Positions 12,781 to 24,650 are shown, counted from the stretch's first letter. The stretch: 64,000 nucleotides of DNA from Cavia porcellus (GCF_034190915.1 NW_026947490.1:65957494-66021493), one strand, 5' to 3'. A program made the numbers and translations. Notes: generated by a model from the letters alone, not told the origin.

Positions 12781-12862
12781 TTTTTTTTGGTACTGGGGAT
12801 CAAACTCACAACCTTGTGCTTGCCACGCAGGCGCTTATGCCACTGAACTAAATCCCCAGCCC
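12781..12862 (-). mobile_element. ID-like SINE, antisense, inside L1
   Basis: GGTACTGGGGATCAAACTCA through GAACTAAATCCCCAGCCCA. A diverged duplication TAAAGACTACTT / TAAAGACTTCTT lies near its two sides. Confidence 0.88.
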
Positions 12863-13188
12863 AATTAATTTTTTTAAAGACTTCTTAATTGTAAGACATG
12901 AAACAGTGAAATTGACAAAACAGGAAAATGCTTCGGTGCATTAGAAAGGGCAAGGATTTGTTTTGGACAAGACCCCAAAGGTACAGAAAACAAAAACAAA
13001 AATAGACAATTTGGACTACATCAAGTTAAGAAGCTTCTACACAGCAGAGGGTCAGATCATCAGCCCATAAATGAGAGAAAATATTTTCAAGCTATCCATC
13101 TGGCAAGGCAGTAATGTCCAAAAGATATAAGGAACTGAACTCACTGGCAAAGGAAAAAAAAAGCCTGATTTAAAAAATGAGTAAGAAG

Positions 13189-13355
13189 TGGGGCGTGGTG
13201 GCTCACGCCTGTAATCCCAGCACTCAGGAGGCTGAAGTGGGAGGATCGTTGTGAGTTCCAGACCAGCCTGGACTACAGAGTGAGCTCAAGGCCAGCCTGA
13301 ACTACATAGTGAAACCCCGTCTCAAAAAAGACAAAAAAAAAAAAAAAAAAAAAAA
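13189..13355 (+). mobile_element. B1 SINE (quasi-dimeric), inside L1
   Basis: GGGCGTGGTGGCTCACGCCT, TGTAATCCCAGCACTCAGGA and a partly repeated GACCAGCCTGGACTACA / GGCCAGCCTGAACTACATAG precede an A-run. AGTAAGAA flanks both ends (13180-13187 and about 13356-13363). This is a relatively young copy. Confidence 0.93.
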
Positions 13356-14230
13356 AGTAAGAAACCAATTGGACATTTCTCTATGAAGACATACAGATAG
13401 CCAACAAACACATGAAAAAGAGATACCAAGTATCAAGGAAATGCAAATCAGAACCATAATAGACATTATCATGCTTCTGTAAGAATGGCTATTATTAAAA
13501 AGATAAAGATGACAAGTGATGGCAAAGGTGTGAAGAAAAGGGAACCCTTGCAAACTGTTGATGGGAATATAAATGTACACAGCCATTGTAGAAGACATTG
13601 TGGGAGGTTCCTCAAAAAGAATTAAAAATAGATTTATCATATGATTTAGCAGTCCCACTCCATATGATCCCAATCAAATGAAATCAGTATGTTGAGACAC
13701 ATGCCACCATGATATTGCATATCTGCTCACAATAGTCAAGAAATGGAACCAACCTCAGTATCCACATCTGATCCATGGATAAAGAAATTGTGGGCTATAC
13801 TACATACAAAAGAATAGAATCCACCACTGGTGACAACAGGGATGACACTGGACATCCTTACAAAGAAGGACAAATACTGAATGATCTCACTTATATATGG
13901 AATATTTAAAAATTGATTTCATAGAAATTGAGAGTGAAATGGTAGTTACCAGAGGCAGGAGAGCAGCGGGAAAGCATAGATGAAGTTTGATCAGTAAGTA
14001 CTAAGTAATGAGAGTGTAAAGTGCTAATGTAGAGTAGCTACTGCAGAGTAGGGTGACTGTGAATAATGTGTGTGCTATACATCTCAAAAAGCCTAATGAA
14101 AGAAGAAGAAGAAAGGTTGATGATTGAGGCAATATTTTAACGTGATTTAAACATTACTCAGTGTATATATCAAAACACCACATGATACTCCACAAATAAG
14201 TATAAATTTTGTTATGTAACAAAAAAGTTT

Positions 14231-14345
14231 TTTTTTTTTTTTTTTTTTTTTGGTCTTTTTCCTTTTTATCGGTACCGGGGATCGAACTCACGACTGCCTG
14301 CTTCCAAGGCAGGGGCTTATGCTGCTGAGCTAAACCTCCAGCCCC
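14231..14345 (-). mobile_element. Young ID-like SINE, antisense, with 14-bp target-site duplication
   Basis: A T-run then GGTCTTTTTCCTTTTTATCG and GTACCGGGGATCGAACTCAC, ending AAACCTCCAGCCCC. TAACAAAAAAGTTT occurs at 14217-14230 and 14348-14361. Confidence 0.93.
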
Positions 14346-14361
14346 TATAACAAAAAAGTTT

Positions 14362-15045
14362 AATGACACTTTTTTCTCATATAGTGTTTCAAAACAAAAA
14401 CTACTTTTTACTGATTAAAAAGGTAGTAATTGCTTATTGGAAAAGTTTTGTAACATGTCCATAAGCATGAAAAATTGAGTAAGTGTAATACCCCCATTCA
14501 GAGATAATCACTTTTAATATTTGATGATTTTCCACATGAAAATGCAAACAGTGAACCATAACTATAATCAGCCCCTTCATACAAAAACATACCATAAACA
14601 TTTTTGTAATTTTAAATTTTTAAGAAATAATTTTTAGAACTAGATTCATTATAAACAGTATACCCTAATCTACTTAGAAATTTTACCTTTTTTTCTTAAT
14701 AGTATTCCAGAAGATCTTTTAAACGTTACAGGGATGCCAATAATATATAACTTTTACACAATGCCATGGAGATAAATCCTACAAATGGGAGGAAGGTTTG
14801 GACCAGAAAGGTTACAGAACTTTCAGGTTCAGTATACATGATAGCAAAATGTCTCTCACAACTGCAAGAATTTGTACAAAATACACTTACACAGCGTAAA
14901 TGAGTGTGGCCTGTTCCTCAGACTTTCCCAACAATATGTATTTTTCTTTTTTTTTTTTTAGTCTTTCTGTCTCAAAGTCACGTGGTATGTACTTTTGGTA
15001 GAGTAGTAGTCTCTCAGCAGTTTTTGCAAACTCATTCTGGTTGCA
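14362..15045. other. No gene; A/T-rich sequence
   Basis: Nothing clear is seen; the right end may already be part of the antisense L1 that follows. Confidence 0.4.
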
Positions 15046-15770
15046 ATAATGTGAAGTAATGTTTTCCTTTACATTTCTGAGTAATGTTCCATTGTATGTT
15101 CTTACAGTCCACCTGCCGTTGAACATTTGGGTTGTTTCTGGTATGGGGCTACTGAAAATCAATTTTCTGTGAGCATTTTTTGTACCAGTCTTTGTATGGA
15201 TGTATACTTTCTTTTTTCTTGAGTTCCAAGTAAGTGATCTGCTAGACCCTATAATAGGGTATCTTTAGCTTTTAGAAAAGTTCCAAACTGGTTTTCAAAG
15301 TAATTACTATTTTGCATTATTACAAGAAACATAAAACTTCTACTTTTTGTACTTGCCTGTCAACACTGTTATCAATTTTTTTGTTTACTTTCAACCACTC
15401 TGATAGGTAGGTGGTACTGTCTCATTATATTGATTTGCATTTCTTTCATAACTAATGATAATGAATATCTTTCATGTCCTCATTTGCAAGCTGTATGTGT
15501 GTATATATAAAGTGCGTGGTCAGATCCGGAAAACTGGGTTGTTGGTTGTTTTCTTCTTGTTGAATTTTATTATTTATAAATACTATTTATAATTATTTAT
15601 ATATGTTATTTATATTATTTACAAATATGTTCCTCTATTCCTGTGACCTGTCTTTTCATTCTCTTAACTATGTCTTTCTAAGGACATAAGAAGTTACTAA
15701 TTTTGACAAAGTATCATTTATTAGTTTATTTTTTATTTTATTTATTTTGTTTTATTTTATTTTATTTTTT

Positions 15771-15848
15771 GGTACCAGGGATCAAACTCACAACGTCGCG
15801 CTTGCCAACGTAAGCAGGCACTTACGCCACTGAGCTAAATCCTCAGCC
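15771..15848 (-). mobile_element. ID-like SINE, antisense, with long A/T-rich tail to its left
   Basis: GGTACCAGGGATCAAACTCA through GAGCTAAATCCTCAGCC. The TTTTA-rich tract at about 15724-15770 is its reverse-strand tail. Confidence 0.85.
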
Positions 15849-17695
15849 GTGTTATTTTGTAAATTATGCTTCAGATGCTGTATCTAAGCTAGCCTTGCTC
15901 AACCAAAGACCACAGTGCTTCTTTTAGTTTTAGGTTCTACATTTTGATGTATGATGCATTTTTTTATTTTGTGAGTTTTTGTTGCTGTTGTACTTCTATG
16001 CATGGAATATTTAGTGCTTCCATCATTTGTTGATGCGAATTGCACATCCACTGATTTCCCTCTGGAATTTCAGGAGGAATCAGTTGGCCTCCTGATTTGT
16101 AGTTTTATTTCTTCTATTCTGTTGCATATATATATATATATATTTGTCTCTTTGTATTATTTTGCCTTGACAATTTTAGTTTTGTAAGTCTTGAAATTAA
16201 GATAATCTTTCAACTTTTTCCTTCTTTTTAAAAACAGTTTTGGCTGTTCTAATTAGGTCCATCTTATTTTCATGTGAATTTTAGAGTAAGTTAATTTCTA
16301 TAAAATTCTACTTGGATTTTTGATTACAGTTACATTATTTATATCTGTTTGAAGACAATGTCTTAACAACATTAGACTTCTGTCCTGTGACTTTTATAAT
16401 GTTTATATTTATTTAGGTTTTTAAATTTTCTTTTATGAGTATATTAAAGCTTTCAGTGTATGGCTTTTTTGCCAAGTGTATTGATGGTTGTTTAATTTTT
16501 ATGCTACTGCAAATGGTATTTTGAATTTTTTATTTATTATCTCAACTTGTCATTATTGTTGATATATAGAAATACTATTTATATATTGATTTTTATGTTC
16601 TGTAATCTTACTAAACTCGATTATTAGTTTGAGGAGTTTTTTTGGGTTTTTTTTTTGTTTTTTTTTTGTTTTTTTGTAGCTTACACTGAACTTTCTACAT
16701 AGGCAATCAGATTAATACTACATACAGTGGTATGTCCTAATAATACCCAATCCAGATACATTTTCTTGATTTTTACTCTATTAACACTGTCTGTTCCTTC
16801 TAATCCAAGATCCTACGGTATGGTGAGTGTAGGTATCCTTTTCTTTTTTTGTGAACTTACAGGGAAGGCATTCAGGTATTATGGTATTATGAAATTTGAT
16901 ATTAGGGTTACATTTTTCATAGGGCTCATCTTTCTAAGTTTTTTTATCAGGAATGGATTTGTATTTTTTTCAAAAGCAATTTTTTTCATCTTTTGAGGTG
17001 ATTTTATAATTTTTAGTTTAGTATGATGGATTGCATAAAACAAATGCATAGTCCTGGAATAGCCCTATTGATCATGATGTGTTATATTATTGGATTTGAT
17101 TAGGTAGACTTTTTGTTTATATCTTTTATATATATGCTTATAGGGGACATTGATCTGTCAATTGTCTTCTCGTAGTGGATCTGTCTGGCTATGGTACCTA
17201 GATAGTACTGACTTATTTAGTGAAGATTCCCACCTTTATAATTTGCTGTAAGAATTTATATATGATCAGTATTATTATTATTGCTTAAATATTTAATAGA
17301 AATCAGGAGAGACGCTACCTGGATCTGTGCCTTTCTTTGCAGGATAACTAGAATACAGGTTTCTTTCATTCTTTCTTTCTTTCTTTAGTTCTTCAGCACT
17401 TTACACATATTGTTACTGTTTTCTCACTTGCATTGTCCCTAATAAGAAATGTGCTCTCATCTTTACCATGTTTATTCCTCTATATGTAATATCTATTTTA
17501 TTTTGCTGCTTTGAATATTTTATCTTTTTCTATTACTGTTGAGCAGTTTGATCATGATATCTTAGTATATTTTTATCTATCTTGTATATTGCTTTTTTGA
17601 GATTTTGGATCTGTGTGTTTATAGCATTACCAAATTCAGAAATTTTTATCATTATTTCTAAAAAAATTTTTTGGTCTCTTTTTTCTTCAATTACA

Positions 17696-17803
17696 GGCTA
17701 GTGATACAGCTCAGCAGCACAGTGCCTGCCTGGCAAGCACAGGGTCCTTAGTTTGATTTCCAGTAACAAATAAAATAAAGTAAAATAAAACAAAACAAAA
17801 CAA
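17696..17803 (+). mobile_element. Older ID-like SINE, sense
   Basis: GGCTAGTGATACAGCTCAGC, GCCTGGCAAGCACAGGGTCC and an AATAAAATAAAG-type tail. It lacks the GATAAAAAGG tail of the young subfamily, so it is an older type. Confidence 0.7.
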
Positions 17804-17990
17804 TCATTGATATATTGGGCTTCTTAAAGTGGTCCTACAACTCAGTGAAGCATGCTTCGTTAAGAAAAACAAAAAACTCTTCTCCCTGGGTTTCATTCTG
17901 GGTAGTCCTTACTGTTTGTTATGTCTTATAATTTATCTTCTAAAATTTGTAATACAGAGTTACTCTCAGCTGTGTACTTTTTCATTCTTC

Positions 17991-18067
17991 TTTTTGTACT
18001 GAGAATTGAACTCAGGACCTTACACTTGCCAAGCAGGTGTTGTACTGTTGAGCTATATCGCTGGCCC
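17991..18067 (-). mobile_element. Older ID-like SINE, antisense
   Basis: TTTTTGTACTGAGAATTGAA, then CAGGACCTTACACTTGCCAA, ending GCTATATCGCTGGCCC. Confidence 0.75.
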
Positions 18068-18979
18068 ATTTTTTTTATCTAATACACTATATTTTTCATT
18101 AATGGAATTTTCATTTGGATCTTTTTTATTATTGCTACTTGTATATAACTTTTTGAACATATGAATAGAAGCTATGAAATATAGGTATATGTAATATTCC
18201 TGTCAGTTTTGACTATTTTCTACATTATAAATCATATTTTCCTACTTTACATGCTTCGTGATTTTTATTAGGTGTCAGGAATTATGAATTTTACTTTTTG
18301 GGAGATAGACTATTTGGAATCTCTATAAGTATTTTTGAGCTTTGTTCTGGTATACAGTTAAAGCAGAATATAAATGAACCATTTAAGTATTTTAAGATTT
18401 GTTCTCTGACACCAGAGAGACAATCTGATGCTAATTATTCTCCCTGCCTAAGAAAAGGAAGGTGCTTGTATGTATGTTCTATCCAGAGCTTGGAAATAGA
18501 GTCTTTTTCCATCTGGGTAGTGGAACAGACAGGACAGCTATCCTTTCTTGAGTGTCAGGCACTCCTGCTCTTTCCTTGGCTTTAGGGAGTTTCCTTACTT
18601 GCCTTATTAAGAATATATGACAAGGCTTTCTCCCTTGCAGTTCTGTCTCCGTCAGTATTCTGGGAATCTCCTCTCAAGTGTCTCCTCTCTCCCTTCTTTC
18701 TAGGTGTAGGAGTCACCTCAGTTGTTTCCTATCAGGAATCAGATTTACATGAATCATGGCCATTGTTTTTTTAAGATTTTGTTTCATGTATTTTATAGGC
18801 AGAAGGGCCAATCTGGTTATTCTTATTCTGTCTTGGCTAGCACAATTTCCCCCAGTTTTCTAAGTGGAAGAATTCATCAGTCTTTAATGTTTAGTTGATA
18901 TCTTGTTTACAAACAGTCCTGTGTTTGAAAGCTTGTAAAAATATTTAACTTTTTAAAGCCTTTACTTGCTGTTACAATT

Positions 18980-19345
18980 TGTGTCTCGTTGTCCCCCCAC
19001 CAAAACCTTCTGTGGCCACAGAGGGCAGGCTTTTTGGAGGCAGCTGAATGTAGAGTTCGTGACTGATTCATTGTCTAGTGCTGGGATTGAGGCTGTGAGT
19101 ACTAAGGCAGGTAGCTTGCATACAATATGAGAGAGGAAAACAGGCTTACTTACCCGCCTCTTTGCACTTGTGGCTTTTGCTGGTTTCTGCAGCCGTGAAC
19201 AGTTGGCCCTCTGCTGTGTACCACCCTGCCATGGAGCCAGCAAATTATGAACTGAAACCTCACAAACTGTGAGCTAAATAAACCTTTCCTTCCTTTGACT
19301 GTCATATATATTGTCTCAACAACAAGAGAATAGAAACTAGGACAC
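18980..19345 (+). mobile_element. MaLR-like solo LTR
   Basis: It contains the 3' LTR landmarks AACTGAAACCTCACAAACTG, TGAGCTAAATAAACCTTTCC (TATA/poly(A)-like AATAAA) and ends TCTCAACAAC...AGAAACTAGGACA. The same end recurs at 26190-26570 and 62697-63178. Confidence 0.6.
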
Positions 19346-19369
19346 TTGTATTATTTTTATATTGAAATG

Positions 19370-19570
19370 CAGTCAGCCCTTTGTATTCAGCAAGTTCTAC
19401 ATTCTTAGACTCAACCAACTATGGATAAAAATATTTTAATAAAATATGCAACTGTACTGAGCATGTGGTTTTTTTTTATTATTTCCTACACAATACAGTG
19501 TAACTGCTATTTACATAGAACTTACACTGCATTAGGTATTATAAGTACTCTAGAGATAAACTTAGGTATT
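19370..19570 (+). mobile_element. Tigger/MER2-type DNA transposon fragment
   Basis: TATTCAGCAAGTTCTACATT, then CACAATACAGTGTAACTGCT, ATTTACATAGAACTTACACT and GCATTAGGTATTATAAGTAC follow the order of MER2/Tigger1 sequence. Confidence 0.7.
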
Positions 19571-19579
19571 ATAAGTTTA

Positions 19580-20320
19580 CAATATGATGTGCATTTAAGT
19601 ATGACACCATTTTTGGTAAGACTTATGAATCTTTGAATTTTGATTCTCCAAGAGAGCCCTAGAACCAGTCTACAATGGACACAGGAATACTTTACTTACA
19701 TGGAACCCACATTGTAGACAATTTGGCAGATAGCTAAAGTAGGAGAAAAACACCTTTAATGGCATCACCATTAAATGGCATCACAATGTAAATACACATT
19801 TTAACATTTCTCCCATACGTTTTCTGTTCCTTTGTTTTTATATAGTTGTAATGCTACTATGCATCATTCAGTATGCTTAGTGCGTTACATCATCAATATT
19901 CCGTTTGTTATTTTATTATCTTCACAGTGCTATCCTAATGACAATTATATTTCATCAAATGAATATATGGCAATTATACTATGTTTAGTATATTATTATG
20001 CATATTAGTTATTCCTTCCCAAATAGGATATAGGAACCATAATTACCAGGCAGGGCATATTCATGGAGTATAAACTTTGCTCATGTTTCTAACTAGGATA
20101 GGGCCCTAACTCGATGTTTCCATGACCTTTAGTGCATTCAGTGAAACTGACCACAGAAAAATGAGAATTGAAAACATCAGTTCTTACTAGCTCAATCTAT
20201 TTCTTGTTACTCTGGCACTGTAGTTATAAATAGACTTGTAAAAACAGTTTATAATTTATGTTTTAGTATGTATTTAACATTTGCCGATTATTTCCTAATT
20301 AGTATTTGTGCTTTGTTATT
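19580..20320. other. No gene; upstream intron
   Basis: A/T-rich sequence ending with the branch/pyrimidine region of the ZNF438 exon at 20325. No other signal is seen. Confidence 0.4.
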
Positions 20321-20364
20321 TTAGGATAGTTACTGATCAAGTTGCTATTTCCAAGTACATCATA

Positions 20365-20401
20365 ATGCAGAATTCTTTATCAGTACCATCAAGAGATCAA
20401 G
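20365..20401 (+). CDS. ZNF438: ZNF438 first coding exon (start codon, 12 codons plus 1 nt)
   Basis: The exon runs 20325-20401. It is preceded by a T-rich acceptor (TTATTTTAG, AG at 20323-20324) and followed by the donor G|GTAAGATT. The ATG at 20365 has A at -3 and starts MQNSLSVPSRDQ; the last base G joins GT of the next exon to make Gly13. The short peptide resembles the start of human ZNF438 (MQNSVSV...), and the phase-1 junction restores the frame into ...DTNIPSGTGQ, which also matches. Bases 20325-20364 are 5'UTR with no in-frame stop. An exon this short escapes ORF scans; it is supported by splice signals, phase and homology together. Confidence 0.88.
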
Positions 20402-20419
20402 GTAAGATTAAGCCATGCT

Positions 20420-20900
20420 GAGGAAGATGGTAAAGTATGTGTTATAAAAAATAATTTAATTCCATTTAATGTCACTAGGTAAGTTACTTCCTAGAATTAA
20501 AAATAAAACTTATAATTATATATGAAAGTTTATTTCAGTTGGCAAATTAATTAGCTATGTATGGATTTCAGAGTTACAAGGACATAGCACCATTACTAGA
20601 CTGATACCTTCTTCAAGGCAAGGCTGTCTCATTCCATGCAGAACTCACAGAGCCCTGTTAGCTGGCAGCCAGCTGACACTAAGGCATAAGTGGAATTAGG
20701 AATGTTGGCTTTCCTGAAGCAGAATGATACAAGTGTTTTAGTGAGTAAAATACATATACATGCATATGCACATATGTTCATACACTAAGGAGACACACAC
20801 ATGGAGAGAGGATATGTGCTTATACATTTCTTTGACCCGCTTCTTTCCATGCCCATTTAATAAGAAAAATCATGTCCCCTTCATACAATTTATAAAAAAT
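20420..20900. other. No gene; start of the 33.6-kb ZNF438 intron
   Basis: Unique sequence with a short CA/TA-rich patch at about 20750-20810. Confidence 0.4.
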
Positions 20901-20904
20901 AGTG

Positions 20905-21088
20905 ATTTTTTTTGTAACTGAAATTAAACCAGGTCCTTCCACTGAGATACATCTATAGCTTTTTGTATTTCTATTTGAAAGAGACTCTCACTAAATTATT
21001 AACTTACCTAGGCTGAGCTTGAACATGCAATGTTCTGCCACTGCTTCCAGAGTGCTGGGAATACAGATGTGCAGCATGACACCCAACT
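20905..21088 (-). mobile_element. ID-B1 composite SINE, antisense (B4/B1-dID-like)
   Basis: Left part is ID antisense (GTAACTGAAATTAAACCAGG...CATCTATAGC); right part is B1 antisense (GAGACTCTCACTAAATTA...GTGCTGGGAATACAGATGTG). Together they form one composite, as also seen at 59795 and 63735. Confidence 0.65.
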
Positions 21089-21099
21089 ATCTTTAACAG

Positions 21100-21535
21100 G
21101 AGCCTCTGAGACTTTCAGAAAAAATTTGCATGTGGAAGTAGAGTAATTTCTTAATAAAACATAAAGGGTACACTGTAACATGTTGGAGAAAAATATAAAT
21201 CTTTCCCCCATCCTTATCTAATCCCTTCTATAAGAAAAGTAGTTTAGATGTATGAGAAGAAAATGTTACTTTAATGATGCAAAATTGGACTCTCTGGTTC
21301 TTTGTCTTTACTCCCAGGGAGAGTGAGTTAGTTTTGACATTCCTGGACCTCCAAAAATTATACTGCTGTCTCTTTTATTTAATCTGTTGAGATTGAGACT
21401 AGGCCGAGACCCCAACAGTAATAAATAATAGCAACTTCCAGACTTGATTGAGAGATTAAATAATATAATTGTTTTAAATATTTAGGAAGTATCTGACTTC
21501 AAACAAAAACTCAGTATATTCTGTTAAAAAAAAAT
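21100..21535. other. No gene; unique intron sequence
   Basis: Nothing recognisable is seen. Confidence 0.4.
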
Positions 21536-21536
21536 G

Positions 21537-21646
21537 GGGGACTAGCGATGTGGCTCAATGGTAGAGCTCTTGCCTTCCATGCGAAAGGCACTAGGTTGAA
21601 TCCCCAGCACCACCAAATAAATAAATAAATAAATAAATAAATAAAG
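21537..21646 (+). mobile_element. ID-type SINE with (AAAT)n tail
   Basis: GGGGGACTAGCGATGTGGCT, CAATGGTAGAGCTCTTGCCT and TTGAATCCCCAGCACCACC, then about seven AAAT units (21617-21645). Its 'GTGGCTCAATGGTAGAGC' head is nearer to canonical ID than the young subfamily here. Confidence 0.85.
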
Positions 21647-21769
21647 GGCTCTCTTATTAGAGAATGTAGCAATCTGTGAAAGAAGGGGATTTGATATAAT
21701 AATCCTTAAATAAACCAAACACTGTGCTCTATCTCTATCAATGAAAATGTAGTATGACTCTTAAAAACC

Positions 21770-21955
21770 AGGGATCTGGGTTTGTAATTCGATTTTGCCC
21801 CTAAATTGTGTAATCTTAGGTACGTCACTTGACAGTAGTTTCCTCATTTGTAAATCTATAAAATGAAGATGTCCCACCCTAAAAGATATGTGGAAACTAC
21901 AGATTATATGAAACATTCAGTATATTATTGATTGTAGAGTAGGCACTTTCAGTAT
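21770..21955 (+). mobile_element. MIR SINE, sense
   Basis: AATTGTGTAATCTTAGGTAC, GTCACTTGACAGTAGTTTCC and TCATTTGTAAATCTATAAAA match the MIR core and following region. Confidence 0.65.
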
Positions 21956-21959
21956 GATA

Positions 21960-22700
21960 GTAACCGTCACTCTTACAACTACTTACTAATCTCTGGACTT
22001 TCCCTCTTTGGAGGCAGATCAATAACTTCAGCATGAGGTTGCCTCCTGCATGGCATGCCACATGATCTTCTAAGGCCAAGCATAACCCAAGAGGATCAAT
22101 GGCAAATCTACAAGAAGTAGACCTGTTGAATTGGATCTCTTATAGGCATTGGGCAAACGGGAGACTCAGTATCCTTCAAATTCGATTTTCCATCTACCAC
22201 TAGGTACAAGCTCACACCTTAACTTGGACAGTTGCCACAGTCTGAATGAAAGGATAGAGGGGCTCTGGGAGGGCACCTCAAAAACCCATTAGTCCTAAAT
22301 TTAGGGGAAGAACATAATGACTATGGATCCAAAGACTGCAGATCTTAAAAACCATCCAGAAATTTTTGACTCATTGTTTTATTTTTCTATTTTTCATTAT
22401 TTTTATGTTTCCTTTATTGAGTTTTTTCAAGGATTGAGTTTTTTCTCCCTTTTTCCCTTTTCTTAGTTTATTTTCTCTTTTTCCTTTAACTTTTTGTTGC
22501 CTTTATTTCCTATATTTTTTTCTGTTTTTCTTTTTTCTTCTTATTTGTTCTTTCTAGTGACTGTTCTCCAAAATTATGAATTTCCCTTTACTCCTCAGTA
22601 AGACTCTTATGTTTCACTTTTCTCTCCCCCTTCTCATAGCCCTTTGATAAATTTTTCAAATTTGGTTTTTAATTCTCCCAATTTCCTACCCCCTCTATTG
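21960..22700. other. No gene; includes a pyrimidine-rich tract
   Basis: From about 22376 to 22560 the + strand is strongly T/C-rich (runs such as TTTTTCTCCCTTTTTCCC). Its origin is unknown. Confidence 0.4.
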
Positions 22701-23420
22701 TACTAATATTACTACTAGTAATACTAGTAGAACATCAACTTAATTAAGCTAGTTAACTAGGTAACTTTACACTATTGCTATTGAGTTTTGTTCTATTGTT
22801 ATTATAGGTAAGGTTGCTCCATTTAGTACAGTTTAGTACATTGAGTACATAATAGAACAAATGTCTTAGAATTCATACTATAATTACAGATCTTTTTTTT
22901 GTGTGGTAGAGTGGTGGTACATTATTTGTCCTTAGGGTTTGTCAATATTTATGTTTACTATCATTGAAGATGATTTTATTAGTATAGACAAGGTGACATA
23001 GCTGTTGCTTCTAGTTGGCTTTCTCTGTATGCCAATACATCTGGATAGCCTTAGGAACATTAACAATACTTTGGCACTTTTCTGCAGAACTGGGTACTGG
23101 GCCATATACACTGCAACCTCCCATCTCAAGTAAGCAGAGGCTGTTGGCTCCTGGGACAGAGGCAAAGGCCAGTAGCCACACACCTAGGGGGCACCATGGA
23201 AAGAAAAGTAGACATTAACTAAAGATATCTCCATATATAAACAAAGCTTTCCACTATAGTCAGCTCAAAGTCTGAACACAAAAGCAAAAACAAGCTCTCT
23301 GTCTTCCTATTCCAAACCATGTGAATGCACCAGAGGTTATGGGGCTGCAGGGCTGAGGGAGGCAACCAGTGCTGTCACCACTACTGTTGCCAAGGTCATA
23401 ACTCCTATGCCTACCTAAAG
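22700..23420. other. No gene; possible 5' part of an old L1
   Basis: The sequence left of the RCL1 pseudogene may be the 5'UTR region of the L1 that is clear from about 24900 on. This is inference from position and general L1-like composition. Confidence 0.3.
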
Positions 23421-24650
23421 TCACCAAACTCAGGCTACCTATGCTTCTGTGGGGAAGCACACACCTAGTCCTGTCCACCCTGAGTTGGGACCTTACCCAA
23501 ATCCAAAAGATCCTGGCTAGAGACAGAAACCTCGGCCTCTGAAATTTTGAAACCAAATAACTAATGATCCTCTAATTTAAATAAACCAAACAGGAACAAC
23601 CTTATCCAGTACTATCAGCCTGGCTTCCTGAATTATGGATCTGTGAAACATGACACTAATGTCCTTTGCAGCATTAGCTATAATGTGGAGGTTCTCTTTT
23701 GCCTGGCTCCATTTATGAAGCACCTATTAGAAATAGTTCTTCAAGGAATGACCGCTGACCACATTTATCCTTTGGTTGATGTTCGTAAGGCAACAGCACT
23801 CCTTCTATTGAAACAGTTTGGGATTGATGGTAAATTGCTCTAACAAAAGTTTATTCAACAAGGAATGCCTCCTGGAAAAGGAGGTGAAGTGGTTTTCTCC
23901 TGTCCTATCAGGAAGGTCCCGGAAGTCCATTCAGGTCAAGATTCCAGGAAAAATCAAATGTACAGAGGAATGGCATATTTAGTACATATGTCACCTTAGA
24001 TAGCAAACTGGATTGTGGATTCTGCAAGGAGCATCCTCAATCAGCTCGTGCCCAGTCTCTGTACTTACACAGACCACATGAGAGAAGCTGATGCTGCAAG
24101 TCTTCAGGCTTTGAGTTATCCCTGGTTTCTTAGACCACAGTGGCACTTCCTTAGTGCTAACCTGACCTCCAATGCCCAGAGCCAAGGAACAGCTGTGCTT
24201 TCAGAGGAGTTTGGGAGGAACTATGCCCAGCTGCTGCTTGAAGAGATCCACAGAGGTGCATGTGTAGACTTAGGCAACCAAAGACAAAAGTCTGGCTCTG
24301 CTTCTCATGACCCCTAGATAGCAAGATGTTTCCAAAGTCCTGCTAGGACCACTCTTTCCTTACATAATAGTTTACATGGCATTTGAAGCACTTTTCCCAG
24401 ATTGTTTTTAAAACTGAAACCAAACCATGTGCTGAAGAACCCAAAGTTATGGATAAAATGCTAATGACCTGTGTTGGCATTGACTTTTCTAACCTTAGCA
24501 CGACCCTCAAGTGATATTATTCCAAAATAAGTTCCCATTGCCTGTAGATGAAACAAGCTGCCAGAGGAGTCAAGTACAGATACATTCATTCAAGACAAAT
24601 AGCCTGTATAGTAAGGACTTTCTTAATTTTTAATTAAAAAATATCACTAT
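23421..24650 (+). pseudogene. RCL1: Processed pseudogene of RCL1 (RNA 3'-terminal phosphate cyclase-like 1)
   Basis: An intronless, broken copy of the RCL1 coding region. In changing frames the + strand reads LVLSTLS (about 23466), then ARD..LGL*NFET, INQTGTTL, YYQPGFLNYGSVKHD, SLLCLAPFMKH-like (VLFCLAPFMKH), LLLKQFGIDG, GGEVVFSCPIRKV, DSARSILNQ, YTDHM, FLSANLTSN, EEFGRN, LLLEEI, KSLALLLMTP, QDVSKVLLGPL and finally DFSNLSTTLK with a stop at about 24512. RCL1 is a nucleolar 18S rRNA processing factor (endonuclease, Utp/Bms1 partner). Several frameshifts, in-frame stops and a short deletion after NFET make this copy dead. Nearly full coding length (about 1.09 kb against 1.12 kb) without introns points to retroposition. 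An A-rich end lies near 24630-24660. Confidence 0.85.

Larger units (their letters stand above)
12450..14125 (+). mobile_element. L1 ORF2 3' end plus 3'UTR (old L1M), with two SINE insertions
   Basis: The text follows L1 ORF2 C-terminus (ATGTGACATCAAAATACACC; TGGACTACATCAAGTTAAGA; AAATGCAAATCAGAACCATA) into 3'UTR (TCTCACTTATATATGGAATA; GGTAGTTACCAGAGGCAGG). It is interrupted by an ID-like SINE (12781-12862) and a B1 (13189-13355) and resumes in register after each. Confidence 0.85.
15050..18760 (-). mobile_element. Long degenerate L1 (L1M-type), antisense, 3'UTR through ORF2 towards 5' region
   Basis: Order of landmarks on the + strand is the reverse of L1. The 3'UTR is at about 15050-15500 (GAACATTTGGGTTGTTTC; ATTGATTTGCATTTCTTTC). 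ORF2 follows (16200-16320 AAAAACAGTTTTGGCTGTTC; 17130-17200 GGACATTGATCTGTCAATTG; 17330 GGATCTGTGCCTTTCTTTGC). A 5'-region-like segment is at 17480-18400 (ATTCTTTTTGAGCTTTGTTC-like; TTTTTATTAGGTGTCAGG). Three SINEs are inserted at 15771, 17696 and 17991. No intact frame remains. It may combine two overlapping old L1 pieces around 17350. Confidence 0.75.
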
